A stretch of DNA of 64,000 bases. Origin: Flavobacterium sp. (GTDB taxonomy: Bacteria; Bacteroidota; Bacteroidia; Flavobacteriales; Flavobacteriaceae). This document shows, piece by piece, positions 1 to 8,757 of this stretch (position 1 is its first letter; every line of letters starts with the position of its first letter). The stretch is from NCBI RefSeq assembly GCF_027484205.1, contig NZ_JAIXUB010000009.1:1-64000 (forward strand). Reading direction: 5' to 3'. Below the pieces are notes generated by a model. The model saw only the letters and a list, made by a program, of their open reading frames with translations. It was not told the origin of the DNA and made no database searches. Position numbers and translations under genes: made by a program.

Positions 1-128
1 CTAATCAATGGGAAGGACAATCTGATGCTGGTGAAGAATTACCAGATGGAACATATTATTATGTAATTGAACGTGATGGTATGAAAACTTTATCAGGATG
101 GGTTTATATTAATAGAGAAGTAAAATAG
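1..128 (+). CDS. C-terminal end of a T9SS cargo protein (CHU_C / gliding-motility-associated C-terminal domain), partial
   Basis: Only the last 41 codons are in the window, read in frame 3 and ending with TAG at 126-128. The visible peptide contains DGTYYYVIE and ends GWVYINREVK. This matches the end of the gliding-motility-associated C-terminal (type B, CHU_C) domain, which targets large secreted adhesins to the type IX secretion system. The two genes that follow encode PorP/SprF-like and PorE-like proteins, a gene order typical of such adhesins. The N-terminal part and the domain content of the protein lie outside the window and cannot be described. Confidence 0.8.
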   Translation, partial: NQWEGQSDAGEELPDGTYYYVIERDGMKTLSGWVYINREVK

Positions 129-156
129 TTAACCAAAATAAATAAATACCAAGAAA

Positions 157-1077
157 ATGAAAAAATTATATTATTTAACGCTAATTGCATTAATTGCATT
201 TGTTGATGTCAACGCGCAGCAAGATCCACATTATACACAATATATGTATAATTTAAGTGTTGTAAATCCAGCTTATGCAGGTTCAAAAGAGAATTTATCT
301 GGAGGTTTATTATATAGAAAGCAATGGGTGGAAATTGAAGATGCTCCATCTACAGGAACATTTTTCTTACATAGCCCTGTTGGAAAAAATGTTGGTATGG
401 GATTATCTGTAATTTCTGATAAAATTGGGCCTGTCGAAGAAAATAATCTTTATGGAGATTTTTCTTATACACTTAATTTAGGTGGAGAACACAAAATTGC
501 ATTTGGTTTGAAAGCAGGTTTGACCATGCATAAAATTGATTTTAACACAATTTACCCAACTCTTCCAGATATTAATGATGATGCTTTTAGTGGACCAAAT
601 CCTAATAAAACTTTTTTTAACTTAGGAACAGGTTTGTTTTACTACACTAATAAATATTATGTTTCATTTTCTATTCCAAATATTATGAAATCTAAATATT
701 TAGATTTCAATGGTAGACAATTTGGTACTGAAACACTTCACTATTTCTTAACTGGTGGTTATGTTTTTGATATTAATCCAAATGTAAAGTTCAAACCTTT
801 TGCTATGGTTAAATCAGCAATTAATGCTCCTACTTCTATAGATTTATCAACAAACTTTTTGTTTAATGAAAAATTTGAAGTTGGTGCAACATACAGACTT
901 GAAGATTCATTTGGTGCAATGGTTAACTATGCAATAACACCAAATTTGAGAATTGGATATGCTTATGACCATATAGTTTCTGATTTAAATATTACAACAC
1001 CTTCATCTCATGAGGTTATGTTATTATTTGATTTGAATTTCCCGAAAAAAGTATCACAATCACCAAGATATTTCTAA
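157..1077 (+). CDS. PorP/SprF family type IX secretion system outer-membrane protein
   Basis: 306 residues. A signal peptide (about residues 1-20, ending VNA) is followed by the family hallmark QDPHYTQYMYN...NPAYAG. The rest alternates short beta strands and turns, as in a small outer-membrane barrel. Family knowledge: PorP/SprF proteins work with particular CHU_C-type cargo proteins and are needed for their secretion or surface attachment. The gene starts 28 bp after the cargo fragment at 1-128 and ends 19 bp before the PorE-like gene, so the three probably form one operon. The start has an A-rich leader rather than a Shine-Dalgarno site. Many paralogues usually occur per genome, so a specific symbol is not given. 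Confidence 0.93.
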   Translation: MKKLYYLTLIALIAFVDVNAQQDPHYTQYMYNLSVVNPAYAGSKENLSGGLLYRKQWVEIEDAPSTGTFFLHSPVGKNVGMGLSVISDKIGPVEENNLYGDFSYTLNLGGEHKIAFGLKAGLTMHKIDFNTIYPTLPDINDDAFSGPNPNKTFFNLGTGLFYYTNKYYVSFSIPNIMKSKYLDFNGRQFGTETLHYFLTGGYVFDINPNVKFKPFAMVKSAINAPTSIDLSTNFLFNEKFEVGATYRLEDSFGAMVNYAITPNLRIGYAYDHIVSDLNITTPSSHEVMLLFDLNFPKKVSQSPRYF

Positions 1078-1096
1078 CATAAAAATTAAGATAAAA

Positions 1097-2962
1097 ATGA
1101 AAAATCTATATATAGCATTAAGTTTTGGTTTAATAAGCACTTCGCTTATTGCGCAAAATAAAGACACAAAAACAGCGGATAAGTTATTCAATAGATATGA
1201 ATATGTTTCTGCTGCTAAAGAATATCAAAAGTTAGTTGACAACGGGAAAGGTGATGGATATGTTTACAAACAATTAGCAGATACGTATTATAATATGTTT
1301 AACACTTCTGAAGCTGCGACTTGGTATGCTAAAGCAACAGAAACAAATCAAGATGCTGAAACTTATTTTAGATATGCTCAAATGCTAAAAGCAAATGGGA
1401 AATATGAAGAAGCTAACAAACAAATGGCAAAATTTGCTGCTATGTCTCCAAATGATAATAGAGCAAAAGCTTTTAAAGAGAATCCAAATTATGTTCCTAA
1501 ATTAGTTGAAAAAACAGCTCGTTTCACGGCTAAATCTTTAGAAGTTAGTAGTGATAAGTCTGATTTTGGACCAGTTCTTTATGACAATGAATTGTATTTT
1601 ACTAGTGCTAGAAATGGAGCTAGAAGAAATTATGGTTGGAATGAAGAACCTTATTTAGACGTATATAAATCTACAATGGGTGACAGCGGAACATTTTCAG
1701 AAGCAACAACTGTTACTTCTTTGAACTCTAAATTTCATGATGGACCAGTTACAATTTCTACAGATGGAAATACTATGTTTTTTAGTAGTGATAGTTTCAG
1801 AGAAAAACTTTTTGAAAAGGATAAAGCGAATAACTTAAAACTTGGAAAAAACAATTTATATAAAGCTACAAAATCTGGAGATGCATGGGGAAATATTACT
1901 TCATTACCATTCAACAGTAAAGAATATTCTACAAGTAATCCTAGTTTAAGTAGAGATGGAAAAACTTTGTATTTCTCTTCAGATATGCCTGGAACTCTAG
2001 GAGGTGTTGATGTTTGGAAAGTTGCTGTAAATAGTGACGGAAGTTATGGTAAACCTGAAAACTTAGGTTCAAAAGTTAATACTGAAGGAAATGAAAGTTT
2101 CCCATTTATTAATGATGACAATAAAACATTATATTTTGCTTCAAGTGGAAGACAAGGTCTTGGTGGTTTAGATATTTATTCAATTGATTTGTCTAATAGT
2201 TCTGAAGCTCAAAATATGGGTAAACCATTAAATACTGAAAAAGATGATTTTGGTTTTTCATTTAACAAAGCTAAAAACATTGGTTTCTTTGCTAGTAACA
2301 GAAACGGGAATGATGATATTTTTGCTGCAACTCCAATTTGTGCAGTAGATTTATTAACGGTTGTAACAAATGCTAAAACAGGAGAAATTTTAGCAGATGC
2401 TAAAGTTTCAATTTTAGATGATAAAAACAATGTAATTTCTTCACAACAATCAAATGCAAAAGGAGAAGTTTCTTATAAAGTAGAATGTGATAAAGCTTAT
2501 ACAATTCAAGCTGAAAAAATTGGCTTTGAGAGCAACTCTTTTTCTGTTGCTAAAAGTAAAGGACCAGAAGCTAAAATCGATGCTAAATTGCAGCCTATTG
2601 ACGTAATTGTGACTCCAGAAGCTATTGTTTTAAATCCTATTTATTTTGAATTAGATAAAAGCAATATTACAGCACAAGGAGCTTTTGAACTTGATAAGTT
2701 AGTTCAAGTAATGAACAACAAAAAAGATCTTGTAATTTTTGCTAAATCTCATACGGATAAAAGAGGTGATGATAACTATAACATGAGTTTATCTGAAAGA
2801 AGAGCAAAATCTACAGTTCAATATATTATTTCTAAAGGAATTGATGCTTCAAGAATTTCAGGAAAAGGATTTGGTGAAACTGAACTTAAAGTTCAATGTG
2901 AGCCTTGTACAGAAGCTGAACATTCTCAAAACAGACGTTCAGAGTTCTTAATTGTAAAATAA
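1097..2962 (+). CDS. OmpA-family periplasmic protein with TPR, beta-propeller and CarboxypepD_reg domains (PorE-like)
   Basis: 621 residues. Signal peptide 1-20 (ends LIAQ). Visible order: TPR-like helices at about 20-135; PD40/WD40-like propeller repeats at about 145-405, with recurring FSSD and LYFSSD-type strands; a carboxypeptidase-regulatory-like beta domain at about 410-500; and an OmpA peptidoglycan-binding domain at about 510-621 with NPIYFELDKSNIT, SHTDKRGDD and NMSLSERRAKS. This order equals that of PorE, which anchors the T9SS to peptidoglycan. Many Flavobacteria carry several such OmpA proteins beside porP/sprF-like genes, so this may be a cargo-specific paralogue. It is the last gene before a strong terminator at 2983-3012. 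Confidence 0.9.
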   Translation: MKNLYIALSFGLISTSLIAQNKDTKTADKLFNRYEYVSAAKEYQKLVDNGKGDGYVYKQLADTYYNMFNTSEAATWYAKATETNQDAETYFRYAQMLKANGKYEEANKQMAKFAAMSPNDNRAKAFKENPNYVPKLVEKTARFTAKSLEVSSDKSDFGPVLYDNELYFTSARNGARRNYGWNEEPYLDVYKSTMGDSGTFSEATTVTSLNSKFHDGPVTISTDGNTMFFSSDSFREKLFEKDKANNLKLGKNNLYKATKSGDAWGNITSLPFNSKEYSTSNPSLSRDGKTLYFSSDMPGTLGGVDVWKVAVNSDGSYGKPENLGSKVNTEGNESFPFINDDNKTLYFASSGRQGLGGLDIYSIDLSNSSEAQNMGKPLNTEKDDFGFSFNKAKNIGFFASNRNGNDDIFAATPICAVDLLTVVTNAKTGEILADAKVSILDDKNNVISSQQSNAKGEVSYKVECDKAYTIQAEKIGFESNSFSVAKSKGPEAKIDAKLQPIDVIVTPEAIVLNPIYFELDKSNITAQGAFELDKLVQVMNNKKDLVIFAKSHTDKRGDDNYNMSLSERRAKSTVQYIISKGIDASRISGKGFGETELKVQCEPCTEAEHSQNRRSEFLIVK

Positions 2963-2982
2963 TTAAGTTACACTATAAATTT

Positions 2983-3012
2983 AAACCGAGATGAAAGTCT
3001 CGGTTTTTTTGT
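2983..3012 (+). terminator. Rho-independent terminator after the PorE-like gene
   Basis: Perfect 9-bp stem AAACCGAGA / TCTCGGTTT with a 6-nt loop, followed by a T run. It closes the cargo-porP-porE operon. Confidence 0.9.
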
Positions 3013-3016
3013 TTTA

Positions 3017-3041
3017 GTAATGTATATAAGTTAGTGATAAG
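3017..3041. repeat. Imperfect direct repeat, left copy
   Basis: A 25-nt sequence starting GTAATGTAT and containing AAGTTAGTGATAAG. It recurs at 4096-4120 with 3 mismatches. The two copies bracket the degraded patch holding a gene remnant and two orphan genes. Confidence 0.6.
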
Positions 3042-3051
3042 TTAAATTTGA

Positions 3052-3216
3052 ATTAATAACAAATTGGGATTCCTTGGACCAAGGAGTACAAATAATCATC
3101 CTGATATAATTTGAGCATTGAATCTTCCTGTAAATCAAAGAGAAATGACATTACAAAATATGGAAAATAGCGATAGGACATTTAGTATTGGTAATAAAAC
3201 TTATACTCCTCAATAG
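3052..3216 (+). pseudogene. Remnant of an unknown protein C-terminus with an internal TGA
   Basis: One frame, open after a stop at 3049-3051, reads a protein-like peptide (GFLGPRSTNNHPDII, a TGA at 3112-3114, then ALNLPVNQREMTL...SIGNKTYTPQ and TAG at 3214-3216). There is no good start codon and one internal stop, so it looks like the tail of a decayed gene. Its stop lies 2 bp before the ATG of the following lipoprotein. I do not recognise the family. The tight coupling to a small lipoprotein resembles the layout of a secreted-toxin tail with its immunity gene, but that is inference only. Confidence 0.4.
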
Positions 3217-3218
3217 TC

Positions 3219-3593
3219 ATGTGTAGATATATAAAAATAGTAGTGATATTTTTATATATTCCTTTTTTTGTTTGTTGCTCTAGTAGTAAGAAATTAGAAG
3301 GAGTATATATAAATAAGTGTTATGCTTTAGGTTTTTCTAGAAGCATAATTGAATTAAGTTCAAATAATAATTATTCAATGGTTTACCTTGGTGTCATTGG
3401 TGAAAAAGAAATAGGTAAATGGATAGTTAAAAATGACTCTCTTATTTTAAATATGGAGTATGAAATAATTAATAATTTAAAAGATACCGTTAAGGTTAAA
3501 AATAAAACTTTTATTTACATTATTAAGAGAAAGAACATTCATGATCCGATAAATGTAAATTGCTATTTTCAAAAAAAAGGTGCAAGGAATTAA
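3219..3593 (+). CDS. Small putative lipoprotein of unknown function
   Basis: 124 residues. An N-terminal hydrophobic stretch leads to a lipobox-like FFVCCSSS (Cys at about 19-20), so the product is probably a lipoprotein in the periplasm or outer membrane. The remainder (GVYIN...GKWIVKNDSLIL) resembles the small beta-rich lipoproteins with a GxW..kndtL pattern common in Bacteroidota, with no catalytic motif visible. It follows a decayed reading frame by 2 bp and precedes another orphan gene by 17 bp. Alternative: immunity protein of a lost toxin. Codon use is very AT-rich, like its neighbour at 3611. Confidence 0.6.
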   Translation: MCRYIKIVVIFLYIPFFVCCSSSKKLEGVYINKCYALGFSRSIIELSSNNNYSMVYLGVIGEKEIGKWIVKNDSLILNMEYEIINNLKDTVKVKNKTFIYIIKRKNIHDPINVNCYFQKKGARN

Positions 3594-3610
3594 CTTTTTA
3601 AATTATTATT

Positions 3611-4093
3611 ATGAAATTATTATTCTGTTACTTTTTTATTTTGATCAATACTGGTAGTTTTATAAATTATCAAGATATTGAAATTCAAAATTATAAAAAT
3701 GCTTTATCATTAATATTTAATTCTAGTGAGTTTAGGGATTATAGTTTGGTAAACAAGAATTATTATATATCCTCTGAAATTATATTTTTTTCAAATATTG
3801 AAATTTATTTTAAAGATGAATTGAAAAATAATGATGAAAACGTTATTCTTGAAAATGAAATAGTTAAGATAAATGAAGATTTAGTTAAATTAAACAAACA
3901 TAGGTGTGGTAAAATAAAAATATTTTTTTCAGAACAAAAAAATGACGTTTTTTTTGCAGAGGTATTTATCCATAAAAAGAAAAATATTAATTATAAGGAT
4001 AGACCTATTTTTGGTAGTAGTAAACTATATATGTTTAAAGTAATAAATAAAGAAGTATCTATAGTTGTTACTAAAGATATACATTATAATTAG
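3611..4093 (+). CDS. Hypothetical secreted protein
   Basis: 160 residues with an N-terminal hydrophobic segment (MKLLFCYFFILINTGSF) that should act as a signal peptide. The mature part is rich in Lys, Asn, Ile and Phe with no recognisable motif. It is 17 bp after the small lipoprotein gene and probably co-transcribed with it. A terminator-like hairpin follows at 4131-4158. I do not recognise the family. The base composition is even more AT-rich than the housekeeping genes in the window, which fits accessory DNA. Confidence 0.55.
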   Translation: MKLLFCYFFILINTGSFINYQDIEIQNYKNALSLIFNSSEFRDYSLVNKNYYISSEIIFFSNIEIYFKDELKNNDENVILENEIVKINEDLVKLNKHRCGKIKIFFSEQKNDVFFAEVFIHKKKNINYKDRPIFGSSKLYMFKVINKEVSIVVTKDIHYN

Positions 4094-4095
4094 GG

Positions 4096-4120
4096 GTAAT
4101 GTATCAAAGTTAGTGATGAG
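4096..4120. repeat. Imperfect direct repeat, right copy
   Basis: Second copy of the 25-nt sequence at 3017-3041 (22 of 25 identical), starting GTAATGTATCAAAG. It lies directly after the orphan gene at 3611-4093. Confidence 0.6.
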
Positions 4121-4130
4121 ATTAATTTTA

Positions 4131-4158
4131 AAAAAGATAAGCGTAGTTTATCTTTTTT
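4131..4158 (+). terminator. Terminator-like hairpin after the orphan genes
   Basis: AAAAAGATAA pairs with TTATCTTTTT across a 7-nt loop and ends in a T run. The stem is AT-rich, so its strength is uncertain. Confidence 0.6.
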
Positions 4159-4185
4159 ATGTTTAAAGCTTTTAAAACGAAGAAA

Positions 4186-4294
4186 ATGATAAAAAAGAGA
4201 TATCACTTAGTTAGTTTTCTGTTTGCTTAGGTCAAAATTTTATTCTCCAAAAGGTGATGCCAACTACTTAATAAAAACAAAAAAGCGAAACTAA
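4186..4294 (+). pseudogene. Possible frameshifted remnant of a short secreted protein
   Basis: ATG at 4186 opens a 14-residue signal-like peptide (MIKKRYHLVSFLFA) that stops at 4230. A shifted frame then continues with FYSPKGDANYLIKTKKRN and stops at 4294. The pieces read like a secreted protein broken by a frameshift, but the stretch is short and could be chance. Confidence 0.2.
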
Positions 4295-4311
4295 TTTAGT
4301 TTCGCTTTTTT
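4280..4311. terminator. Bidirectional terminator
   Basis: Perfect 15-bp inverted repeat (AAAAAGCGAAACTAA and its complement) with A and T runs on both sides. It serves the minus-strand DUF5689 gene and any plus-strand transcript from the orphan genes. Confidence 0.9.
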
Positions 4312-4330
4312 GTACGGGTTAACTATGTTA

Positions 4331-5719
4331 TTAGTTGATAATGATATTATCTAAATCCATATTTGTAGTTAAAGCTGGACTTGAAATTGCAGATCCAGTA
4401 TATTCAAACAAGATGTAACCATTTCCTGTTAATGAAGTAGGAATTGACCATAATCCACTATTTGTAAATGGTGCAGTCGATGAAGTTGCTGTTGAAATTG
4501 CAAATGATGATGTAATATCAGTTAACGTTGCAGCACTTACAGCTCCACCAGGAACATAGTTAGTTGAATAATATACTTTTAAAACAGCTCCTACATTAAA
4601 TGATGCTCTTGATTGAAATGAGAATCCATTAGCACAAGTAAAGTCAATTGGTACTATAAAATAAGTTTTAACAGCTTGTCCTGTACTAAAAGCAGTCATT
4701 TGAATGTATTTGTTAGCTGGTGTTCCGTTACTTCTACATCTCCAATAAGCAGTTCCTATAGCCGCATCATTGATGTAGTTAGGGAAATTATTTTGACCAG
4801 TAGCAGATGTTCCTGCTGTATAAGATTCAAATGTTTCATTTAATGAGCATAAAGGTGTTGCAGTTGCACCAACAATTGGCGGAGCAAAATCTACATCAAT
4901 TCTTGTTCCAGTTAATTGTACGTCAGCCTCAGTTCTAGCTAAAAATTGATAATCTGAACCAAATTTTGTCATTACACCTCTAACTTTACCAAAACCACTT
5001 GGAACAGGATTACCTGCAAAATTAGCGAAACTACTTGTTCTGAAAATTACTGTATTTCCAACAGAATTTGTTAATAAGTGATTAGTTGCACCACCTAAAT
5101 CATTAGCTGCATCGTAATAAGTATGTCCTAACGCTGCATCAGAAAATTGTACACCATCAAGTTCAATTAATGTATTTAAGTTTTGATCTTGTTTTGCTTC
5201 ATTTACAGTAAGCGTTCTTACTAAATCATCTTCATCAACAGATGTACATGAACGATTTAATACTTTTCCATAATCAAAAACAGATAAACGTCCAACAGAA
5301 GCTGTTCCTGATGAATTTACAAATAAAGCTCCAATTCTTAATCCTCCATTTGAAATGTCAGTATATCGGTCTTTTAATTTAATTAATACTTTTCTACCTG
5401 GTTGGAAATATGTAAAAGTTGAAGTTGCATCAACAGGTACGCTAAAACCTTTTGAACCATCTAAAGTTTGAAAAGAAATACTTTTGAAGAAATTTCCTCC
5501 TTCATCACTTGAAGTAACATAAGCTTCAATAACATCATCACCAGTATATTGAGCAACAACTGTACCTGCAGGTACATCAGTAACTTCGATAGTTTTAACT
5601 AAACTAGTTTCTGTACATTCAACATTAGGCACATCATAGCTGTCGTCATTAACGCAGCTTGAATAAACTCCTGAAATTAGCGCTAATAAAATAGCTGATT
5701 TTAAAAAATTTGTTTTCAT
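4331..5719 (-). CDS. DUF5689 domain surface lipoprotein with choice-of-anchor J-like C-terminus
   Basis: 462 residues. Lipoprotein signal with lipobox GVYSSC (Cys about 21). The N-terminal region (about 30-275) has the DUF5689 pattern (VVAQYTGDDVIEAYVTSSDEG and repeated OB-fold-like strands). The C-terminal region (about 290-462; LNETFESYTAG, YWRCRSNG, DLDNIIIN at the end) resembles the choice-of-anchor J beta-sandwich domain seen on surface proteins. It follows the TonB-dependent receptor gene by 19 bp on the same strand and should be co-transcribed. Such pairs work as outer-membrane uptake systems with the lipoprotein binding substrate. A secreted nuclease/phosphatase is divergently encoded, so nucleic acid or phosphorylated substrates are the likely target (inference). 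Confidence 0.85.
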   Translation of the reverse strand: MKTNFLKSAILLALISGVYSSCVNDDSYDVPNVECTETSLVKTIEVTDVPAGTVVAQYTGDDVIEAYVTSSDEGGNFFKSISFQTLDGSKGFSVPVDATSTFTYFQPGRKVLIKLKDRYTDISNGGLRIGALFVNSSGTASVGRLSVFDYGKVLNRSCTSVDEDDLVRTLTVNEAKQDQNLNTLIELDGVQFSDAALGHTYYDAANDLGGATNHLLTNSVGNTVIFRTSSFANFAGNPVPSGFGKVRGVMTKFGSDYQFLARTEADVQLTGTRIDVDFAPPIVGATATPLCSLNETFESYTAGTSATGQNNFPNYINDAAIGTAYWRCRSNGTPANKYIQMTAFSTGQAVKTYFIVPIDFTCANGFSFQSRASFNVGAVLKVYYSTNYVPGGAVSAATLTDITSSFAISTATSSTAPFTNSGLWSIPTSLTGNGYILFEYTGSAISSPALTTNMDLDNIIIN

Positions 5720-5738
5720 ATGATAATATTATTTTTTA

Positions 5739-8621
5739 TTAGAAATTAATGTAAAGGTTAACAAAATAAGTTCTTCCATAACCATAAAAGTATTTTGGTG
5801 CAAAAGATGGCGTTCCACTAGAAACATCTTGATTTAATTCTCTATAGTTAGAATTTCTTGCTTGTTCGTAACCTCCTGTTTTGTAAACTTTATCAAAAAC
5901 ATTGTTTACACTAGCAAAGAAACCAAAAGTTTGATTTCCTACTTTCCAAGATTTTCCACCAACAAGATTAACAAGTGTTATGTCGTCAAATTTTTCTTGT
6001 TTTAATAATTCTCTTGCTCTATCGTTTGTAGCTTCAGTAAACGTTAATCCATTTACGTCTAATGGATCAATACCAAATCTTTCCGTTCTTAAAACTGGTG
6101 CAATGTCAATATAATTATTACCTAAGTAATTAGCATTTGCTCCAATCCACCAAAATTTAGGATCTCTATATTCAACTCCAAAAGAAGCAGCTTGTTGTGG
6201 TGTACCTGACAATCTGTAGTCTTTCAATTTTGCTTTACCAAAATCAACTACAGGATAAGTATTTGTAGCACTTGCTTGAGAATCATCATTTACTTGAACA
6301 TTAGGATTATTATCGTAAGTGAATTCGCCATATGCAGCAGTTGCAGTTAATTTAATTGTAGAAGTAAGATTGTACTCCATTCCAAGTTCTCCACCTATGT
6401 GTTTTTTAGAAATACCAGAAACTGTTTCTCCAACAAAAGCATCACCACCATCACCATTGTCATCACCAAGTAAACCTTCAGCAAAGAAGAATGAAGTTTC
6501 AATAGCGTTGTTTATTTTTGATGCATAAGCAGTTAATCTTGATTTGAATTTAGGAGTTCTAATTACATAACTAATATCTGCACTAGAAACATTTTCACTT
6601 TCTAAGTTATTAGTAATATTATTATTTAATCTTGCGTTAGGGAATGCATTTCTTAATGAAGGCGCTTTTGTCATGTAAGCACCATTAAAATTAATGAAAT
6701 GTCTACCAGTAATTTTATAGGTTAAACCACCTTTAAACCCAAAATTATCGAATTTTACTTTTTCGCTTTTTCCTAAAGAATTTGATTCATACAAACCATT
6801 TTGATATAAACCTTCTCTTTGATACTCAGAGTGACTATAACTTTGAGCTAAGTAAAAATCAACTTTGTTGTAAGTGAATTTAAATTGAGAAAAAGCATCG
6901 TAAGTTGTTGCTAATAAATTATAATTGTAACCATAAGTGTCTCCAACACCTACAATTCTGTTAGGATTATTCAAATCAGATTGAGATTGATTTCCTGTAT
7001 AAAAAGAATCTCTATCAGAGAAAAAGTCACCACCTAATAAATCTGATAAATATTGATAGTTGTGTGATTTTAATTTTTTAAAATTTACACCACCATTTAC
7101 AGTTATATTATCAGCAACTTGAGAATTAATGATTGAATTAGCAGACCATAATTTATCATCAGTTCTATCTTCATACAAAACGAAGAAACTTTCACCTGTT
7201 GGATTATTTAAATTTGCTTGGTACATTGCATTCCAATCTAATTGTTTATTAGATAAAAATGTTTGTCTTGCAAGAGAAGCATATGCTAAATTTTGTGGAG
7301 TGTTACCTATATATAAACCACCTAAACCACCAGGTAGATATTCAGAACTTGGAACAAGCGTTGGATCATTTTCATATAATGATGTGTAATAGCTTGGAAG
7401 ATTTTTATAATAAGTAGGATCATGAAGAACAGATGAGTTACCATTTGAGTCAATTCCATAAGCGGTATTTCTGTAATCTAATCTACTATTTGCAATTGAA
7501 CCAACTTGATAAGAAATATTTGTATTCAATGTTGTTTTATCAGTCATTTTCCAATAGTGACTTAACATATTAATTGGCTCTTCAACATCTTTATCTCTTG
7601 AATTTCTTTTTTGACCATCTTGCCAACCCCAATATGAGTTATATTTTACACCTGCTAGTTTAGTTACCTCATCTGTATTTGGTGAGTTTTTTCCTCTACT
7701 ATTTTGAGCAAAAATTGAGGTAAAGTTTAAAGAGTGTCTGTCATTGAATTTCTTTTCAACAGATGCAAATAAAGAATTTGCACTATAATCTGTTCCTTCA
7801 AAGTATCCTTCTTGAGCCCATCTTCTTGAAGCAGAAACCACAAATGCCCATCCATCTTTATTCATTCCAGAAGCATGTGTTCCCATTGCTCTCCAACTAT
7901 AGTTGGTGTTAGTTCCTGAAAATGAAATTCTTGAACCTGGTCTGTAAATAGAAGCTCTAGTGTTAATTTCTTGAGTTCCTAAAATTCCACCAAATGTATA
8001 ATCTGATGGTGCAGAACCCATTGTAAATTCTTGATTTCTTGTAGCATCGTTAAGTCCACCCCAATTACTCCATTGTGGTCTTCCGTCATAGATTTTATTC
8101 ATCACCATACCATTAATCATAGTGGTACCGTATTCATTATCTAAACCTCTAATTCTAAAACGAGCTTGTCCCCAATTGAAAGCCGCAGCTTGTTGAAATG
8201 CATCTCTTGAAGCTTGAAGTAATCCAGATGTACTTTCTGAACCACTGTTGTCATCACCTAAATCGTTTTCTGTGATTGTGATTAAGCTTAATTGTTGTTC
8301 TTCAGTAATGTCTTCGTCGAAAACAACTATTCCAATATCAACCATTTTACCTTTTTCAACATCAACTGTAATTAGTTGTGTTTTATAGCCTGAACTTTTA
8401 ATTTGAAGAAGTTGGCTTCCTTCTGGCGCATCTCTAAAAATAAATTTACCCGATGCGTCTGTAAATTGTGTTTGATTTGTGTTTTGGATTGAAGCAATCA
8501 CATTTTGTAATGGTTTTTGAGTTTTTGAATCCACAACTTTACCATAAAAACCGGTACCAGTTTGTGCAAAACTAAAAACTACACTCATTACAAATAAAAT
8601 ACTAATGACAAGTTTTTTCAT
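5739..8621 (-). CDS. TonB-dependent receptor with carboxypeptidase-regulatory-like N-terminal domain
   Basis: 960 residues. Signal peptide 1-19. A CarboxypepD_reg-like domain at about 22-105 (GKVVDSKTQKPLQNVIASI) is followed by the plug (about 125-250, with RFRIRGLDNEYGTTMINGM) and a long beta-barrel ending in the aromatic strand YFVNLYINF. The barrel imports substrates too large for porins, using TonB-ExbBD energy. It is the first gene of a two-gene operon with the DUF5689 lipoprotein and has a TACCTTTG -7 element 55-62 bp upstream of its ATG. The substrate cannot be read from the sequence; the neighbouring secreted nuclease suggests nucleic acid breakdown products. Confidence 0.95.
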   Translation of the reverse strand: MKKLVISILFVMSVVFSFAQTGTGFYGKVVDSKTQKPLQNVIASIQNTNQTQFTDASGKFIFRDAPEGSQLLQIKSSGYKTQLITVDVEKGKMVDIGIVVFDEDITEEQQLSLITITENDLGDDNSGSESTSGLLQASRDAFQQAAAFNWGQARFRIRGLDNEYGTTMINGMVMNKIYDGRPQWSNWGGLNDATRNQEFTMGSAPSDYTFGGILGTQEINTRASIYRPGSRISFSGTNTNYSWRAMGTHASGMNKDGWAFVVSASRRWAQEGYFEGTDYSANSLFASVEKKFNDRHSLNFTSIFAQNSRGKNSPNTDEVTKLAGVKYNSYWGWQDGQKRNSRDKDVEEPINMLSHYWKMTDKTTLNTNISYQVGSIANSRLDYRNTAYGIDSNGNSSVLHDPTYYKNLPSYYTSLYENDPTLVPSSEYLPGGLGGLYIGNTPQNLAYASLARQTFLSNKQLDWNAMYQANLNNPTGESFFVLYEDRTDDKLWSANSIINSQVADNITVNGGVNFKKLKSHNYQYLSDLLGGDFFSDRDSFYTGNQSQSDLNNPNRIVGVGDTYGYNYNLLATTYDAFSQFKFTYNKVDFYLAQSYSHSEYQREGLYQNGLYESNSLGKSEKVKFDNFGFKGGLTYKITGRHFINFNGAYMTKAPSLRNAFPNARLNNNITNNLESENVSSADISYVIRTPKFKSRLTAYASKINNAIETSFFFAEGLLGDDNGDGGDAFVGETVSGISKKHIGGELGMEYNLTSTIKLTATAAYGEFTYDNNPNVQVNDDSQASATNTYPVVDFGKAKLKDYRLSGTPQQAASFGVEYRDPKFWWIGANANYLGNNYIDIAPVLRTERFGIDPLDVNGLTFTEATNDRARELLKQEKFDDITLVNLVGGKSWKVGNQTFGFFASVNNVFDKVYKTGGYEQARNSNYRELNQDVSSGTPSFAPKYFYGYGRTYFVNLYINF

Positions 8622-8675
8622 AAATAAAATTAATATTATTTTACAATTTCATTAAGAAAACAAATTCTTAACGCG

Positions 8676-8683
8676 CAAAGGTA
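8676..8683 (-). promoter_or_regulatory. Bacteroidota -7 element (TACCTTTG) for the TonB receptor operon
   Basis: Minus-strand TACCTTTG matches TAnnTTTG, the -7 element of Bacteroidota promoters. I see no clear -33 TTTG at the usual spacing. Confidence 0.7.
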
Positions 8684-8704
8684 CATATATTTCAGAATAT
8701 TATT

Positions 8705-8712
8705 TACTTTTG
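8705..8712 (+). promoter_or_regulatory. -7 element (TACTTTTG) for the secreted nuclease gene
   Basis: Plus-strand TACTTTTG matches TAnnTTTG, 46 bp before the ATG. It lies back to back with the receptor promoter, so both transcription units may share control. Confidence 0.55.
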
Positions 8713-8757
8713 GCAAGAAGTTTGTAACAAACTTGATATTAAATTAATATACAATTT

